NCBI RefSeq assembly: GCF_030363035.1
Contig: NZ_JAUCMN010000002.1
Coordinates: 248,001-312,000, forward strand
DNA from: Curtobacterium caseinilyticum
GTDB taxonomy: Bacteria > Actinomycetota > Actinomycetes > Actinomycetales > Microbacteriaceae
Length of the DNA: 64,000 nt
Direction of reading: 5' to 3'
Shown in pieces: positions 17,248 through 25,670 of this stretch. Below the pieces are notes generated by a model that was not told the DNA's origin, searched no databases, and saw only the letters and a list, made by a program, of their open reading frames with translations. Every line of letters starts with the position of its first letter. Position 1 is the first letter of the stretch. The translations under genes were made by a program, and so were the position numbers.

Positions 17248-18677
17248 GCCGCATCGTCGTGGTCGGTGGCGGGATCGGCGGGCTCGCCGCCGCCGCGCTG
17301 CTCGCGAACGCGGGCCACCGGGTCACCCTGCTCGAGGCCGGTGCCGAGCTCGGCGGCAAGAGCCGTCGCATCCTCCTGGGGTCGGACCGCATCGACACCG
17401 GCCCGTCGCTGGTGACGTTCCCGGCGGTGTGGGACGAGCTGCTGCGGCGGCTCGGCGACGGCGCGCGGACCCCGGGACGTCCCGACGACGACGGCCACCT
17501 CGACCTGGTGCGGATGCCCGAGGTCGGTCGCTACTACCACCGCGGCGAGGAGACGTCCCTGCCGGTGGCGCCCGACCACCCCTGGTACCCCGCGTGGCGA
17601 CGGTTCTCCGACCTGCACGCGCCCCTCGCCGACGACGTGACCGAGCTGCTGCTCGCGGACCCGCTCGACCGGGCCGCCCTGCCGGCACTCCGCCGCATGC
17701 TGGCCGTCTACGGCTCACGCCTCACCACGCGCGCGTACCTCGACGGCCTGGCCTGGCTGCCGGACGGCCTGCGCGAGGTCATCGCGATCCACACCCTGAA
17801 CGCGGGCGTCTCGCCGGCCCGCACCCCCGCGCTCTACGCGAGCATGCCGGCGATCATGGCGGAGACCGGTGCCTGGGTCCCGCGTGGCGGCGTGTACGAG
17901 GTCGTGCTCGCGCTCGGCCGACTGGCCGAGGCGGCCGGGGTCGAGGTGCGCACCAGCGAGGCCGTCACCCGCATCGAGCGCGGCTCGGTCACGACCGACG
18001 TCGGACACCACCACGCCGACATCGTCGTCAGCGCCGTCGACGCCGATCGGCTCACCGCACTGACGGGGCCGTCACGGCTCCCGGCGGTCCCGCGTCGGCG
18101 CCCGCGCACCCTGTCCTGCTCGGCCGTCGCGGTCTACGGCGTGCTGCGCGAGGAGCTGCCGGCGCACCTGTCGGCGCACAGCGTGGTCCTCCCGACGAAG
18201 CCCGATGCGCTCCACCGCAGCCTCGAGGCGGGCGACGAACCGGCGGACACCATGGTGTTCGTCAACCAGTACCGCGCGGGCGAGGTCTACCCGAACGCGC
18301 GCAGCACCGCGGGCATCCTGCTCACGGCGCCCGCCGACGGCGAGCACTACACGGTCGAGCACCCGTTCGTGCGTCGTGAGGTCGACCGCGTCTCGCGGGC
18401 GATGGGACTCGACGGGCCCCTCACGGACCTCCTCGACGAGCAGGTGGTGCTCGATCCGCAGTACTACGGGGCCGGCGGCGAACCGCACGGCGCGCTGTAC
18501 GGTGCAGCGCGGCCGCCGTGGCTGAGCGGGCCCTTCCACCGACCGTCGTACAACGACCCCTGGCGCCCCTGGCTGTGGCGGGTCGGCGCTTCGGTGCACC
18601 CCGGTGGCGGCGTCCCCGCGGTGGTGGGCGGCGCCATGATCGCCGTGCGGCGGCTGCTGCGGTCGAACCCGGTCTGA
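17244..18677 (+). CDS. CrtI-like FAD-dependent oxidoreductase (phytoene desaturase family)
   Basis: A 477-residue flavoprotein of the CrtI/CrtN/CrtP group. The N-terminal dinucleotide fold is [20 protein letters not shown] followed by an acidic residue at the end of beta-2 ([13 protein letters not shown]). [10 protein letters not shown] is the substrate-entry segment usual in carotenoid desaturases, and the C-terminal [14 protein letters not shown] closes the FAD site. It is somewhat shorter than typical CrtI (about 500-550). It could desaturate, isomerise or oxidise an isoprenoid chain. The start overlaps the UbiA stop. Pairing with UbiA suggests a shared lipid substrate, but the exact reaction is unknown. 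Confidence 0.82.
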   Translation: MSRIVVVGGGIGGLAAAALLANAGHRVTLLEAGAELGGKSRRILLGSDRIDTGPSLVTFPAVWDELLRRLGDGARTPGRPDDDGHLDLVRMPEVGRYYHRGEETSLPVAPDHPWYPAWRRFSDLHAPLADDVTELLLADPLDRAALPALRRMLAVYGSRLTTRAYLDGLAWLPDGLREVIAIHTLNAGVSPARTPALYASMPAIMAETGAWVPRGGVYEVVLALGRLAEAAGVEVRTSEAVTRIERGSVTTDVGHHHADIVVSAVDADRLTALTGPSRLPAVPRRRPRTLSCSAVAVYGVLREELPAHLSAHSVVLPTKPDALHRSLEAGDEPADTMVFVNQYRAGEVYPNARSTAGILLTAPADGEHYTVEHPFVRREVDRVSRAMGLDGPLTDLLDEQVVLDPQYYGAGGEPHGALYGAARPPWLSGPFHRPSYNDPWRPWLWRVGASVHPGGGVPAVVGGAMIAVRRLLRSNPV

Positions 18678-18688
18678 CCCGGGATCGG

Positions 18689-19171
18689 TCAGCGGGCAGC
18701 CCCCCGCTCCTCCACGAACCGGTACGCGGAGCCGTCGTCCGTGCGTTCGAGCACGCCGAGGTCGACCGCGTCACGCCGCACGATCGCGACGTCCGCGCAG
18801 ACCATCGCGATCGCCGCGTTCAGCTCACGCTCCGACACCGGCCGCGAGCGCCCGAGCCGTTCGGCGACGATGCGCACGATCCGGACCGAGAGCGGGTGCC
18901 GCTGGTCCTCCGGCACGGGCATCCGCTCGATCCGGTCGAACTCCAGGAGCGCGGCTGCGCCCTGCAGGCGCCGGAGGTCCTCCGCGGTCCGTCCGAGCGC
19001 CGCGCTGTCCGGACCGTCGTCGCCCAGCCAGTCGAACGCCGCCAGCGACGCCCGGGTGCGGTCGTCGAGCTCCGCACCGCCGATGAGGGCCGCACGGAGC
19101 GTCGGAGCGGCCAGGACGGCGACGGCCTGCCGCGCCCGCCCGACCGAGGTGCGCAGTCCCTCTGCGGACAT
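18689..19171 (-). CDS. DUF2087 domain protein
   Basis: 160 residues. The N-terminal half is helical and looks like a small winged-helix remnant (LRTSVGRARQAVAVLAAPTLRAALIGGAEL). The C-terminal half has the DUF2087 pattern: RPVSERELNAAIAMVCADVAIVRRDAV in two pieces, ending DLGVLERTDDGSAYRF. Family members are often annotated as small transcriptional regulators, without firm evidence. The ATG overlaps the stop of the acetyltransferase gene by one base (TGATG), so they are co-translated and may form one regulatory or detoxification unit. Confidence 0.75.
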   Translation of the reverse strand: MSAEGLRTSVGRARQAVAVLAAPTLRAALIGGAELDDRTRASLAAFDWLGDDGPDSAALGRTAEDLRRLQGAAALLEFDRIERMPVPEDQRHPLSVRIVRIVAERLGRSRPVSERELNAAIAMVCADVAIVRRDAVDLGVLERTDDGSAYRFVEERGAAR

Positions 19172-20499
19172 CAGAAGTACGTGATGCCGTGCGGCGTCCG
19201 TGCCGGCGTCAGCATCGCCCGGAGCAGCGCGGGTGCCGCCGGGTCCGCCGCACGCACGAGGCCCGCCGCCGCGAGCGTCACCGGCGACACCGACCCGATG
19301 AGCACCGCGCCGAGGTCCGCCACGTCGAGCCGGAGGTCGGCCTCGCCGCCGTCGTCCGCAGCGGTCCGGGTCACGGTGCCCTGCCCGTCGACGACGTCGA
19401 GCCGGTAGGTGCCCGTCGCGAAGCCCATCGCGTCGGACACCGCGAGGACGATCGAGCCGTCGACCGCGTACGGGCGCGAGGTCAGCACCGCCGCCACGTC
19501 CAGCACCCGGAGCCAGACGTGGTCCTCCTCGTGGTCGACGTCGTACGCGCGGTTGTCGCCGAGCGCCGCGACGATCGGGTCGTCCAGTCGCGACCGGTTG
19601 TACGTGACCACGTCGTTCAGGTCGATCGAGAGCAGGAACTCCCACAGGGACAGGTACGCCTCGTCGGTCGCGTACACGAGGTCGACGATCTCGAGCACGG
19701 TGTCGCTCTTGCCCTCCTTCATCCGCCAGGTCACGTAGCCGTCGACCTCGTCGGAGCCGGACCCGGCGCCCTCGGGACGGTGCACCGCGGCACGGACGTC
19801 CTTCGCCGGCTTGCCCTCGCCGTCGCGGAGCCCGAACACGATCGGCCACGTACCGGCGTTCCGGACCATGGAACCGGGGGTGCGGGCATCGAACCGGTCG
19901 AAGACGGCGCGCCCGGTGCCCTCGGCGAGCCACTCGGGCGTGACGATCGTGACGGTGCCGGTGGTCGGCGCGAGGAACGGCAGCGCGCGCTCGCGACGGA
20001 CCCGCACCGCGCGCTCGCGGATCGCGCAGCCGAAGCCGAAGCGGCGGTAGATCGTGCCCTCGGAGGCGGTGAGCGACGCGACGGCGTACCCCTCGGCGAC
20101 GCCGCGCTCGAGGGCGTGGGTCATCATCCGACGGAGGATCCCACGTCGGCGTTCGGTCGGTCGCACGGTCACGGCGGAGATCGCCTGCGTGTCGATCGTC
20201 GCTCCGTCACCCCAGCTGAGCCGCTTGCGGAACCACGTGAAGGTGCCGGCCGGCCACGTCTCGTCGACGGAGCCGGGGAGCGGGTCGCGCAGGTACACGC
20301 CGAGGAACGTCTCCTGGTCCTCGAGGAAGTGCGCCGCCATCCGCGCCGCGCCCTCGGCATCGGGGTGGGGCTCGTGGAAGCCGAACCCGACGGAGCGCAT
20401 CCACGCCTCGGTCTCCGGCGTCGGTGCCCCCTCGGCATCGGTCGTCGGCGCGAACTCGCGCAGGTCGTAGCGGTCGTCGAATGCGTCGTTGCTGCCCAC
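19171..20499 (-). CDS. Eis-type GNAT N-acetyltransferase with SCP2-like C-terminal domain
   Basis: 442 residues, the length of Eis proteins, with a tripartite fold of two GNAT domains and a sterol-carrier-like tail. The acetyl-CoA motif is ISAVTVRPTERRRGILRRMM (about 107-126). Tyr151 in GTIYRRFGFG matches the Eis catalytic tyrosine (Tyr126 of M. tuberculosis Eis). The protein ends in Phe, whose terminal carboxylate acts as base in Eis. Probable role: acetylation of amines, including aminoglycosides or polyamines, in the cytosol. The GTG start is preceded at 6 nt by TAGGGT, so it is probably leaderless. Confidence 0.85.
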   Translation of the reverse strand: MGSNDAFDDRYDLREFAPTTDAEGAPTPETEAWMRSVGFGFHEPHPDAEGAARMAAHFLEDQETFLGVYLRDPLPGSVDETWPAGTFTWFRKRLSWGDGATIDTQAISAVTVRPTERRRGILRRMMTHALERGVAEGYAVASLTASEGTIYRRFGFGCAIRERAVRVRRERALPFLAPTTGTVTIVTPEWLAEGTGRAVFDRFDARTPGSMVRNAGTWPIVFGLRDGEGKPAKDVRAAVHRPEGAGSGSDEVDGYVTWRMKEGKSDTVLEIVDLVYATDEAYLSLWEFLLSIDLNDVVTYNRSRLDDPIVAALGDNRAYDVDHEEDHVWLRVLDVAAVLTSRPYAVDGSIVLAVSDAMGFATGTYRLDVVDGQGTVTRTAADDGGEADLRLDVADLGAVLIGSVSPVTLAAAGLVRAADPAAPALLRAMLTPARTPHGITYF

Positions 20500-20505
20500 G
20501 AGCCG

Positions 20506-20511
20506 ACCCTA
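20506..20511 (-). promoter_or_regulatory. -10 box of leaderless Eis-type gene
   Basis: On the minus strand TAGGGT ends 6 nt before the GTG at 20499. There is no Shine-Dalgarno sequence in between. Confidence 0.5.
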
Positions 20512-20637
20512 CCGGTGCGCCCCGGGTGGCCGCCTCCCTCGGTCGGTGGAGCAGGAACCGTCGGGTGGACGGGGGCGACCCGACGTCTGCTGCGCCGTGG
20601 ACGCACGCGGGTTGCGAGCGCGGTGGTGACGGGCGGC

Positions 20638-20679
20638 GGACGGGAGGCGCGTGGCGGCGCCGCCACGCGCCTCCCGTCC
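20638..20679. repeat. Dispersed palindrome, copy 1 (42-bp perfect, no loop)
   Basis: The 21-nt left arm (starts GGACGGGAGGCGCG, ends TGGCGGC) is followed directly by its exact reverse complement. It lies 32 bp beyond the photolyase stop and upstream of the Eis-type gene. It shares the GGACGGGAGGCGCG core with copies at 31867, 41537, 52853 and 57217. It could act as a factor-independent-like terminator for the photolyase gene, though there is no T-tract. Confidence 0.85.
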
Positions 20680-20710
20680 GACGCCTGGTCACGACGGGAC
20701 GCGTGAGCGG

Positions 20711-22201
20711 TCATGGCGTGCCGCGTCGCGCCTCCTGCGCCACCACCTCGTCCAGGTCCGCGAGCCGGCGCATCTGCTGGAGCGGTCGCACCATCCGGTT
20801 GTTGTCCCGCAGCGCGGGCTCGGCACGGGACAGGAACGCCCAGTAGCCCGCGGTGAACGGGCAGGCGTCCGCACCGACGCGCTTGGTCGGGTCGTACCGG
20901 CACCCACCGCAGTGGTCCGACATCCGGTCGATGTACCGGCCGCCGGACGCGTAGGGCTTGGTCGCGACCAAGCCGCCGTCGGCGTGCTGGGACATCCCGA
21001 TGATGTTCGCGGGCATCACCCAGTCGGTGCCGTCGACGAACACGTCGGTGAACCACTCGGTGAGGTGCACCGGGTCGTAGCCGCGCTGCAACGCCCAGTT
21101 GCCGAGCACCATGAGCCGCTGGATGTGGTGCAGCCAGCCGTGGTCGTGCAGCCCCTCGATGGCGGTGGACAGGCAGACCGCGTCGATGTCGGACGCATCG
21201 AGCTCCTGCCACCAGCGGGGGAGTCGCTCGTGCGCGCCGAGTGCGTTCTCGGACGCACCGTAGTCGTCGCCGAACCACCAGTAGAGGTGCCAGACGTAGT
21301 CGCGCCAGCCGGCCACCTGGCGGACGAAGCCCTCGACGCTCGCGAGCGGGGCGTCGTGGTCGCGGTGTGCGGTCAGCGCTGCCTCGACGACCTCGAACGG
21401 GTCGAGCACGCCGAGGTTCATCGGCACGCTGAGCAGCGAGTGCGCCATCGTCCAGTCGTTCGTGAGCGTGGCGTCCTCGAACGGGCCGAAGTCTCCGAGC
21501 CGGACCTGCACGAAGTCGTCGAGGGCCTGCCGGGCCTCGTCGGCGGTGACCGCGAAGCGGCGAGTGTCGTCGCGCCCCACGAACCGAGCCGTGCCGTCGC
21601 GCTCCCAGCGGTCGAGGTCGTGTCGGACCTCGTCGTCGATGTCGTCCTCGGTGGGCCACCAGGGTTCCGGCAGGCCGAGGGTCGTCGCCCCCTTGGGTGG
21701 CGGCTCGCGGTTCTGGTGGTCGAGGCTGAACGTCCCGCCGATCGGCTGCTCGGACTGCATCAGCCAGCCCTCGCGACGGCGGACCCGCTCGTAGTGGGTC
21801 TCCATCCGGAAGCGTCCGGTGCCCTGCGCCGCCCACTCGGCGAACTCGGCCTCGTCGGTGATGAAGCCGCGGCTCGGCAGGATCTCGGTCCCGCGTCCCC
21901 AGTGCCGGACCTGCGCGCGGAGGGTCCGGGAGGGCGGGTCGACCACGTCGAGGTCGTCGCGGCCGACCAGGGCGTCCTGCAGGGAGTCGACCTGCACGTG
22001 CTCGGCCCGGTCGCCGAGCTCGCGCACCCGGTGCCGCAGGGCGCTCAGCCAGAGGTGGGCCTTGGCGCGGTGCACCGGGCGGGCGGTGAAGAACTCGCGG
22101 GCCTCGACGACGAGGGCGGGGCCGCCGTCGTCGAACAGCGGGCCGTACTGACCGGGCAGGACGAGCCTGGTGCGTCCGGTGCTGCCGCGGTCGGGTGTCA
22201 T
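20711..22201 (-). CDS. phrB: FeS-BCP type (6-4) photolyase (PhrB/CryB group)
   Basis: A light-driven repair enzyme for (6-4) pyrimidine photoproducts, using FAD and a 4Fe-4S cluster. The 496-residue protein has Cys343, Cys431, Cys434 and Cys447 (AVCLST, HCGGCRYD, DACPFT). Their spacing is identical to the cluster ligands Cys350/438/441/454 of Agrobacterium PhrB. DNA- and FAD-binding segments such as WGWLHHIQRLMVL-type helices (HGWLHHIQRLMVLGNW) and SRGFITDEAEFAEW are visible. The protein is leaderless: TAGCGT lies 6 nt before the ATG. The neighbouring carotenoid-like genes hint at a photoprotection region. Confidence 0.93.
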   Translation of the reverse strand: MTPDRGSTGRTRLVLPGQYGPLFDDGGPALVVEAREFFTARPVHRAKAHLWLSALRHRVRELGDRAEHVQVDSLQDALVGRDDLDVVDPPSRTLRAQVRHWGRGTEILPSRGFITDEAEFAEWAAQGTGRFRMETHYERVRRREGWLMQSEQPIGGTFSLDHQNREPPPKGATTLGLPEPWWPTEDDIDDEVRHDLDRWERDGTARFVGRDDTRRFAVTADEARQALDDFVQVRLGDFGPFEDATLTNDWTMAHSLLSVPMNLGVLDPFEVVEAALTAHRDHDAPLASVEGFVRQVAGWRDYVWHLYWWFGDDYGASENALGAHERLPRWWQELDASDIDAVCLSTAIEGLHDHGWLHHIQRLMVLGNWALQRGYDPVHLTEWFTDVFVDGTDWVMPANIIGMSQHADGGLVATKPYASGGRYIDRMSDHCGGCRYDPTKRVGADACPFTAGYWAFLSRAEPALRDNNRMVRPLQQMRRLADLDEVVAQEARRGTP

Positions 22202-22207
22202 GCCCGG

Positions 22208-22213
22208 ACGCTA
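22208..22213 (-). promoter_or_regulatory. -10 box of leaderless photolyase gene
   Basis: On the minus strand TAGCGT is separated from the ATG at 22201 by 6 nt. Confidence 0.5.
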
Positions 22214-22294
22214 CCGGCGACGCGTGTCGACCGGCTGACGGAGCGTGTGCCCCGACGACCAGCTGCCGGCGCCCGGTGGTGCGCCCGGCGTCCT

Positions 22295-22325
22295 GGTCGC
22301 ACGACGTGCGGCGCGTCGTGCGACC
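22295..22325. repeat. 12-bp inverted repeat between photolyase and beta-helix genes
   Basis: GGTCGCACGACG at 22295-22306 and CGTCGTGCGACC at 22314-22325 flank a 7-nt loop. It is a strong hairpin in the promoter side of the photolyase gene and downstream of the beta-helix gene. Confidence 0.6.
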
Positions 22326-22356
22326 GGAACGTCCGCGGACGGCAGGTCCTGCGACC

Positions 22357-22390
22357 GGGGCCGCCGACGACCGGTGTCGTCGACGGCCCC
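22357..22390 (-). terminator. Terminator hairpin of the beta-helix gene
   Basis: Arms GGGGCCGCCGACGAC (22357-22371) and GTCGTCGACGGCCCC (22376-22390) pair at 14 of 15 positions around a 4-nt CGGT loop, 20 bp past the beta-helix stop. There is no T-tract, as is usual in high-GC actinobacteria. Confidence 0.6.
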
Positions 22391-22410
22391 GCTGCGGCCG
22401 GACGACCCGC

Positions 22411-24192
22411 TCAGTTGTAGGACACGAGCCGGTTCGGCGCGGTGTTGCCGGCCGGTGTCGGCACCGATCCACCGACCCCGTTGATGACGCTCGAGATCGT
22501 GCCGGTGTCACCGAGCGAGACCGTCACGAGCCCGTGCGCCCGGATGCCCGAGGTGATCGGCGTCTCGAAGGCCCGGTCGGCGTGCACGGCCGGGTTGGTG
22601 TTGAAGAAGCAGTACACGCCACCGCCCCAGATCTCGTGGTTCGTCACACCCGACGCCACCTTGTACGCCGCGTACCCGGCCCCGGTCGGGCTCTGCCACG
22701 AGGCGTTGTCCGGCACGTCGTACGGCATCTCGTTCTGGAAGAAGATCGTCCGACCGCGGTTGCCGTTCCAGAGCACCTCGTACTTCTGGTAGTGCTCGAC
22801 GAACAGCCCGGTGGCCAGGACGTCGTCGCCGTTCACCTCGACGCCGGTCGCACCGGTGTTGACCGTCCAGCCCGTGGCCGCTCCGCCGTGGTCGGCGCGC
22901 CAGGCCCAGATGTGGTCGATCAGGGTGTCGTCGGCGTTGACCTGCAGCGTCGTCGACGCCTTGCCCTGGATGCTCGACCCCACCCGGAAGAACACGTCCT
23001 GGATGCTCTGCGGGTCGGCCGCGTGGTCGACGTGCGAGCCGCTCGTGCCGAGGCGGACGAGCTGCGCGCTGTTCTGCGTGCCCGCGTCGACGACGAGGTT
23101 CGACACGTTGACGCCGGCGACGTCGTTCGACGTGATGACCGCGTTGCCGGCCGTCGGCACGAGCGTCGGGAAGCCGATCCCGGTCACGACGGTGTCGGCC
23201 CGCGTCACGTTGAGCGCCGCGTTCAACTGGTAGGTGCCCGGCGTGAAGAACAGGTTGAGCCCCTGCGCGAGCGCGCTGTTGATCGTGGCCGCCGAGTCAC
23301 CCGGGTGCGCGACGTAGAAGTTCCGCATCGGGATGTCGGTGCCGGCGGTGTTCGGCCACGTGACCCCGGCGGAGTTCGTCCGCAGCGACGGGACGAACAC
23401 GTGGTACTTGTTCGACGAGTCGACGTACAGGTAGGGCTTCTCGCGGGTGACCGGCGTGCTCGCCAGCGTGGTGTAGCTCTTCGAGAAGTCGTTCGCCGGG
23501 GCGCCCTGCACGCCCGAGAACGTCATGTTCCAGTTGCCGCCCTGCCACGAACCGAGCGTCGAGTTGCGGGTGTACCACTGCTGCTGCGACCCGGAGGTGA
23601 CGGTGCCGTCGACCTTCGTGTCGGCGATGTAGCCACCGGACGAGTAGCCCTGACCGCCGTCCTGGTTCGACGGCCCCATCGTCAGGTTGCCCTTGACGTG
23701 CACGCGCCGCATCGGCGCGGCCTGCGACACGGCCCAGCGGTCGGTGCCGCCCTCGGGCACGATCGCCAGGTTCTCGACCGACCGCCAGAAGTTCTGCGTC
23801 GCGTTCTTCTCGTCGCCGGCGTTCCAGCCCGAGTCGACGTTGACCGCGCCGTTGATCGTGACGTCGTCCGGGTTCTTCCCGAGGCCGGCGACCGACGTGT
23901 AGAACCCGAGGTTCGCCCAGACGCGTCCGTAGCTCCCGGGCTTGAACAGGAACGCGTACCGCTGGGACCCGAACTGCGCGGTGGTGCTGCGGAGCTGCGC
24001 GGTGAACGCCGCGTCGACGTCGGCCTGGATGGTCGAGGTCGGTGTCGACGGGCTGTAGACCTTGACGTTGCTGCCGAGGTCCGGGGTGTCGCTGGTCGGC
24101 AGGGCCGCCTGGGCCTGCAGTGCCGGCGCGAGGGCGCCGACCAGGCCGACCGCCGTGATCGTCGCGAGGAGCGTGCTCATCCGTCGTTGCAT
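22411..24192 (-). CDS. Secreted right-handed beta-helix protein (pectate-lyase-like fold)
   Basis: A 593-residue exported protein. The N-terminus MQRRMSTLLATITAVG, ending APALQAQA, is a Sec signal peptide with an Ala-x-Ala cleavage site. The rest is rich in short strand repeats with N/D/G turns (VTINGAVNVDSGW, ADTVVTGIGFPTLVPTAGN, LIDHIWAWRADHGG), as in parallel beta-helix polysaccharide lyases and glycosidases. Relatives in actinobacteria carry unhelpful names such as adenylyl cyclase. Catalytic residues cannot be assigned. Plant polysaccharide binding or cleavage is a plausible inference. ATG 24192 is chosen; ATG 24180 is an alternative. Confidence 0.8.
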   Translation of the reverse strand: MQRRMSTLLATITAVGLVGALAPALQAQAALPTSDTPDLGSNVKVYSPSTPTSTIQADVDAAFTAQLRSTTAQFGSQRYAFLFKPGSYGRVWANLGFYTSVAGLGKNPDDVTINGAVNVDSGWNAGDEKNATQNFWRSVENLAIVPEGGTDRWAVSQAAPMRRVHVKGNLTMGPSNQDGGQGYSSGGYIADTKVDGTVTSGSQQQWYTRNSTLGSWQGGNWNMTFSGVQGAPANDFSKSYTTLASTPVTREKPYLYVDSSNKYHVFVPSLRTNSAGVTWPNTAGTDIPMRNFYVAHPGDSAATINSALAQGLNLFFTPGTYQLNAALNVTRADTVVTGIGFPTLVPTAGNAVITSNDVAGVNVSNLVVDAGTQNSAQLVRLGTSGSHVDHAADPQSIQDVFFRVGSSIQGKASTTLQVNADDTLIDHIWAWRADHGGAATGWTVNTGATGVEVNGDDVLATGLFVEHYQKYEVLWNGNRGRTIFFQNEMPYDVPDNASWQSPTGAGYAAYKVASGVTNHEIWGGGVYCFFNTNPAVHADRAFETPITSGIRAHGLVTVSLGDTGTISSVINGVGGSVPTPAGNTAPNRLVSYN

Positions 24193-24319
24193 GATGCTCG
24201 ATTCGTCGTCGGGCGGCCCCGTTGCCGCCCGCAACAGACGGTAGACCCGAGTCCGGGTCGCGGCAGTCGGTGCTCGGGTGGACAAGTCCGTACCCCGAAC
24301 GGAGGGGGCGACACGGTCG

Positions 24320-24339
24320 GGAGGCGCGGTGCGGCTCCG
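24320..24339. repeat. 20-nt element identical to a segment inside the malF-type gene
   Basis: GGAGGCGCGGTGCGGCTCCG occurs here, 38 bp upstream of the phosphotransferase gene, and again at 35533-35552. It contains the GGAGGCGCGGTG half of the dispersed palindrome family, followed by GCGGCTCC, which forms a shorter hairpin. Confidence 0.7.
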
Positions 24340-24365
24340 TCCCGCGGCTCGCTCTCCGCCATCGG

Positions 24366-24371
24366 TACGCT
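24366..24371 (+). promoter_or_regulatory. -10 box of leaderless phosphotransferase gene
   Basis: TACGCT ends 6 nt before the ATG at 24378, with no ribosome-binding site between. Confidence 0.5.
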
Positions 24372-24377
24372 CACCGC

Positions 24378-25262
24378 ATGTGGCCGACCGAGCAGGACTG
24401 GCGTGCGTCCGTCCCGCGGCTGCTCCGGCGTGCGGTGGACCGCTGGGACCTGCGGCCGAGCGCACCGTACCCGGGTGGCAGCGTCTCGCACGTCGTTCCC
24501 GTGCGGCTGCCCGACGGCGACGACGCCGTGCTCAAGCTCTCGTACCCGCACCGCGAGGCCGAGCACGAGGCAGCGGCCCTCGCGTGGTGGGACGGTGCCG
24601 GATCCGTCCGCCTGCTCGACGTCGGTCCGGACGACCCCTTCGTGCTCCTGCTCGAGCACTGCCGCCCCGGCACTCCGCTCGTCGACCGGGACGACCTGCC
24701 GGCGGCCGAGCGCCTGCGCACCGCATCCGGCCTGCTCACCCGGCTCTGGGCGACGGGTGTGCCGTCCGAGGCCCCCTTCGAGTCCGTCGCCGACGTCACG
24801 GCCGAGTGGGCGGCGCTCGCCGAGGTCCGGATGCACGAGCTCGCACCGCCGTTCGACCCCGGACTCGTCCGCCGCGGCGTCGACCTGCTCCGTGCCCTGC
24901 CGCGCGACGCCGCGCGATCGGTCGTCGTGCACGGCGACGCGAACCCCGGCAACGTGCTCGCCGCGGCGCGGGCACCGTGGCTCGTCATCGACCCGAAACC
25001 GATGGTCGGCGACCCGGCGTACGACCTGTGCCCGTTGCTCGCGCAGGTCGACCACCCGTTCCGTGCGGACGACCCCCTGCGCGTCGTCCGGCACCGGCTC
25101 GCCGTGCTCGCGGACGCGACCGGCGAACCCGCGGACCGGGTCGCCGCCTGGTGCACGGCGCGGCTGGTCGAGTCGGCGCTGTGGTCAGCGAGCAGGGGAG
25201 CGATGGGTGACGGTCTCGATGCGATGGCCCGTGCGGCGGTGGTCGATCGTCACGTTGGCTGA
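24378..25262 (+). CDS. APH(6)/hydroxyurea-type aminoglycoside phosphotransferase (StrK-like)
   Basis: 294 residues with a protein-kinase-like fold. The ATP-site lysine is in VLKL (Lys53). The catalytic loop is VVHGDANPGNVL, with His185, Asp187 and Asn192. The metal-binding Asp205 is in VIDPKPMVGDPAYDL. IDPKP together with VGDPAYDL is typical of the APH_6_hur family, which includes streptomycin 6-phosphotransferases. Actual substrate is unproven; many chromosomal members are not resistance genes. The start at ATG 24378 is supported by a TACGCT box and no upstream Shine-Dalgarno. Confidence 0.82.
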   Translation: MWPTEQDWRASVPRLLRRAVDRWDLRPSAPYPGGSVSHVVPVRLPDGDDAVLKLSYPHREAEHEAAALAWWDGAGSVRLLDVGPDDPFVLLLEHCRPGTPLVDRDDLPAAERLRTASGLLTRLWATGVPSEAPFESVADVTAEWAALAEVRMHELAPPFDPGLVRRGVDLLRALPRDAARSVVVHGDANPGNVLAAARAPWLVIDPKPMVGDPAYDLCPLLAQVDHPFRADDPLRVVRHRLAVLADATGEPADRVAAWCTARLVESALWSASRGAMGDGLDAMARAAVVDRHVG

Positions 25263-25274
25263 CCCCCTCGGGGT

Positions 25275-25610
25275 TCACCTCCGCGGGAGCCCGGCGACGT
25301 AGGCCGTGAGCACCGCGGTCGGATCGACGGCCGCGACCGCGCCGACCGAGTGGAGCAGCAGGGCGCCGACGGTCCCGACGAGGTCCTGTGCGGAGCCGTC
25401 CGGGTCCACCACACCGATGCTGTCGAGCAGGCACCGTGCGGCCCGGACGAGGTCGTCACGCACGGGGTCGGCGCCGGTCAGGGGAGCGCGGAGCTCGGTG
25501 TCGTCCCGCAGCTCGACGAGGAGTGCGAGCCGGGCGCGCTCCTGCCGGACGTGGGCACGGAGCTGGTCGGACCGTCCTTCGACGAGTGGCTCTCCGCTCG
25601 GCCGCGTCAC
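25275..25610 (-). pseudogene. TetR-like C-terminal stub without a DNA-binding domain
   Basis: The 111 residues resemble only the ligand-binding end of a TetR-type repressor: RQERARLALLVELRDD, then VRDDLVRAARCLLDSIGVVD, then VGTVGALLLHSV. The N-terminal HTH is missing. The ORF begins MTRPSGEPLVEGRSDQLRAHV, and no HTH can be read in the 60 bp between it and the NmrA gene. It is probably the remnant of a deleted regulator. It could also be an intact small protein of unknown role. Confidence 0.5.
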
Positions 25611-25670
25611 TGATGCCCCTCGGCCGGGGCGTCGCGCGCGCGGCAGGCCGACCGGTACGGCGGCGTCCGC

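Noticed and set aside
15093-18677. Complete carotenoid gene cluster
   Set aside because: No geranylgeranyl diphosphate synthase, phytoene synthase or cyclase gene is present, so only tailoring functions are proposed.
24378-25262. Acquired antibiotic resistance gene on a mobile element
   Set aside because: Base composition matches neighbours and no transposase, integrase or resistance cassette is nearby; probably a chromosomal family member.
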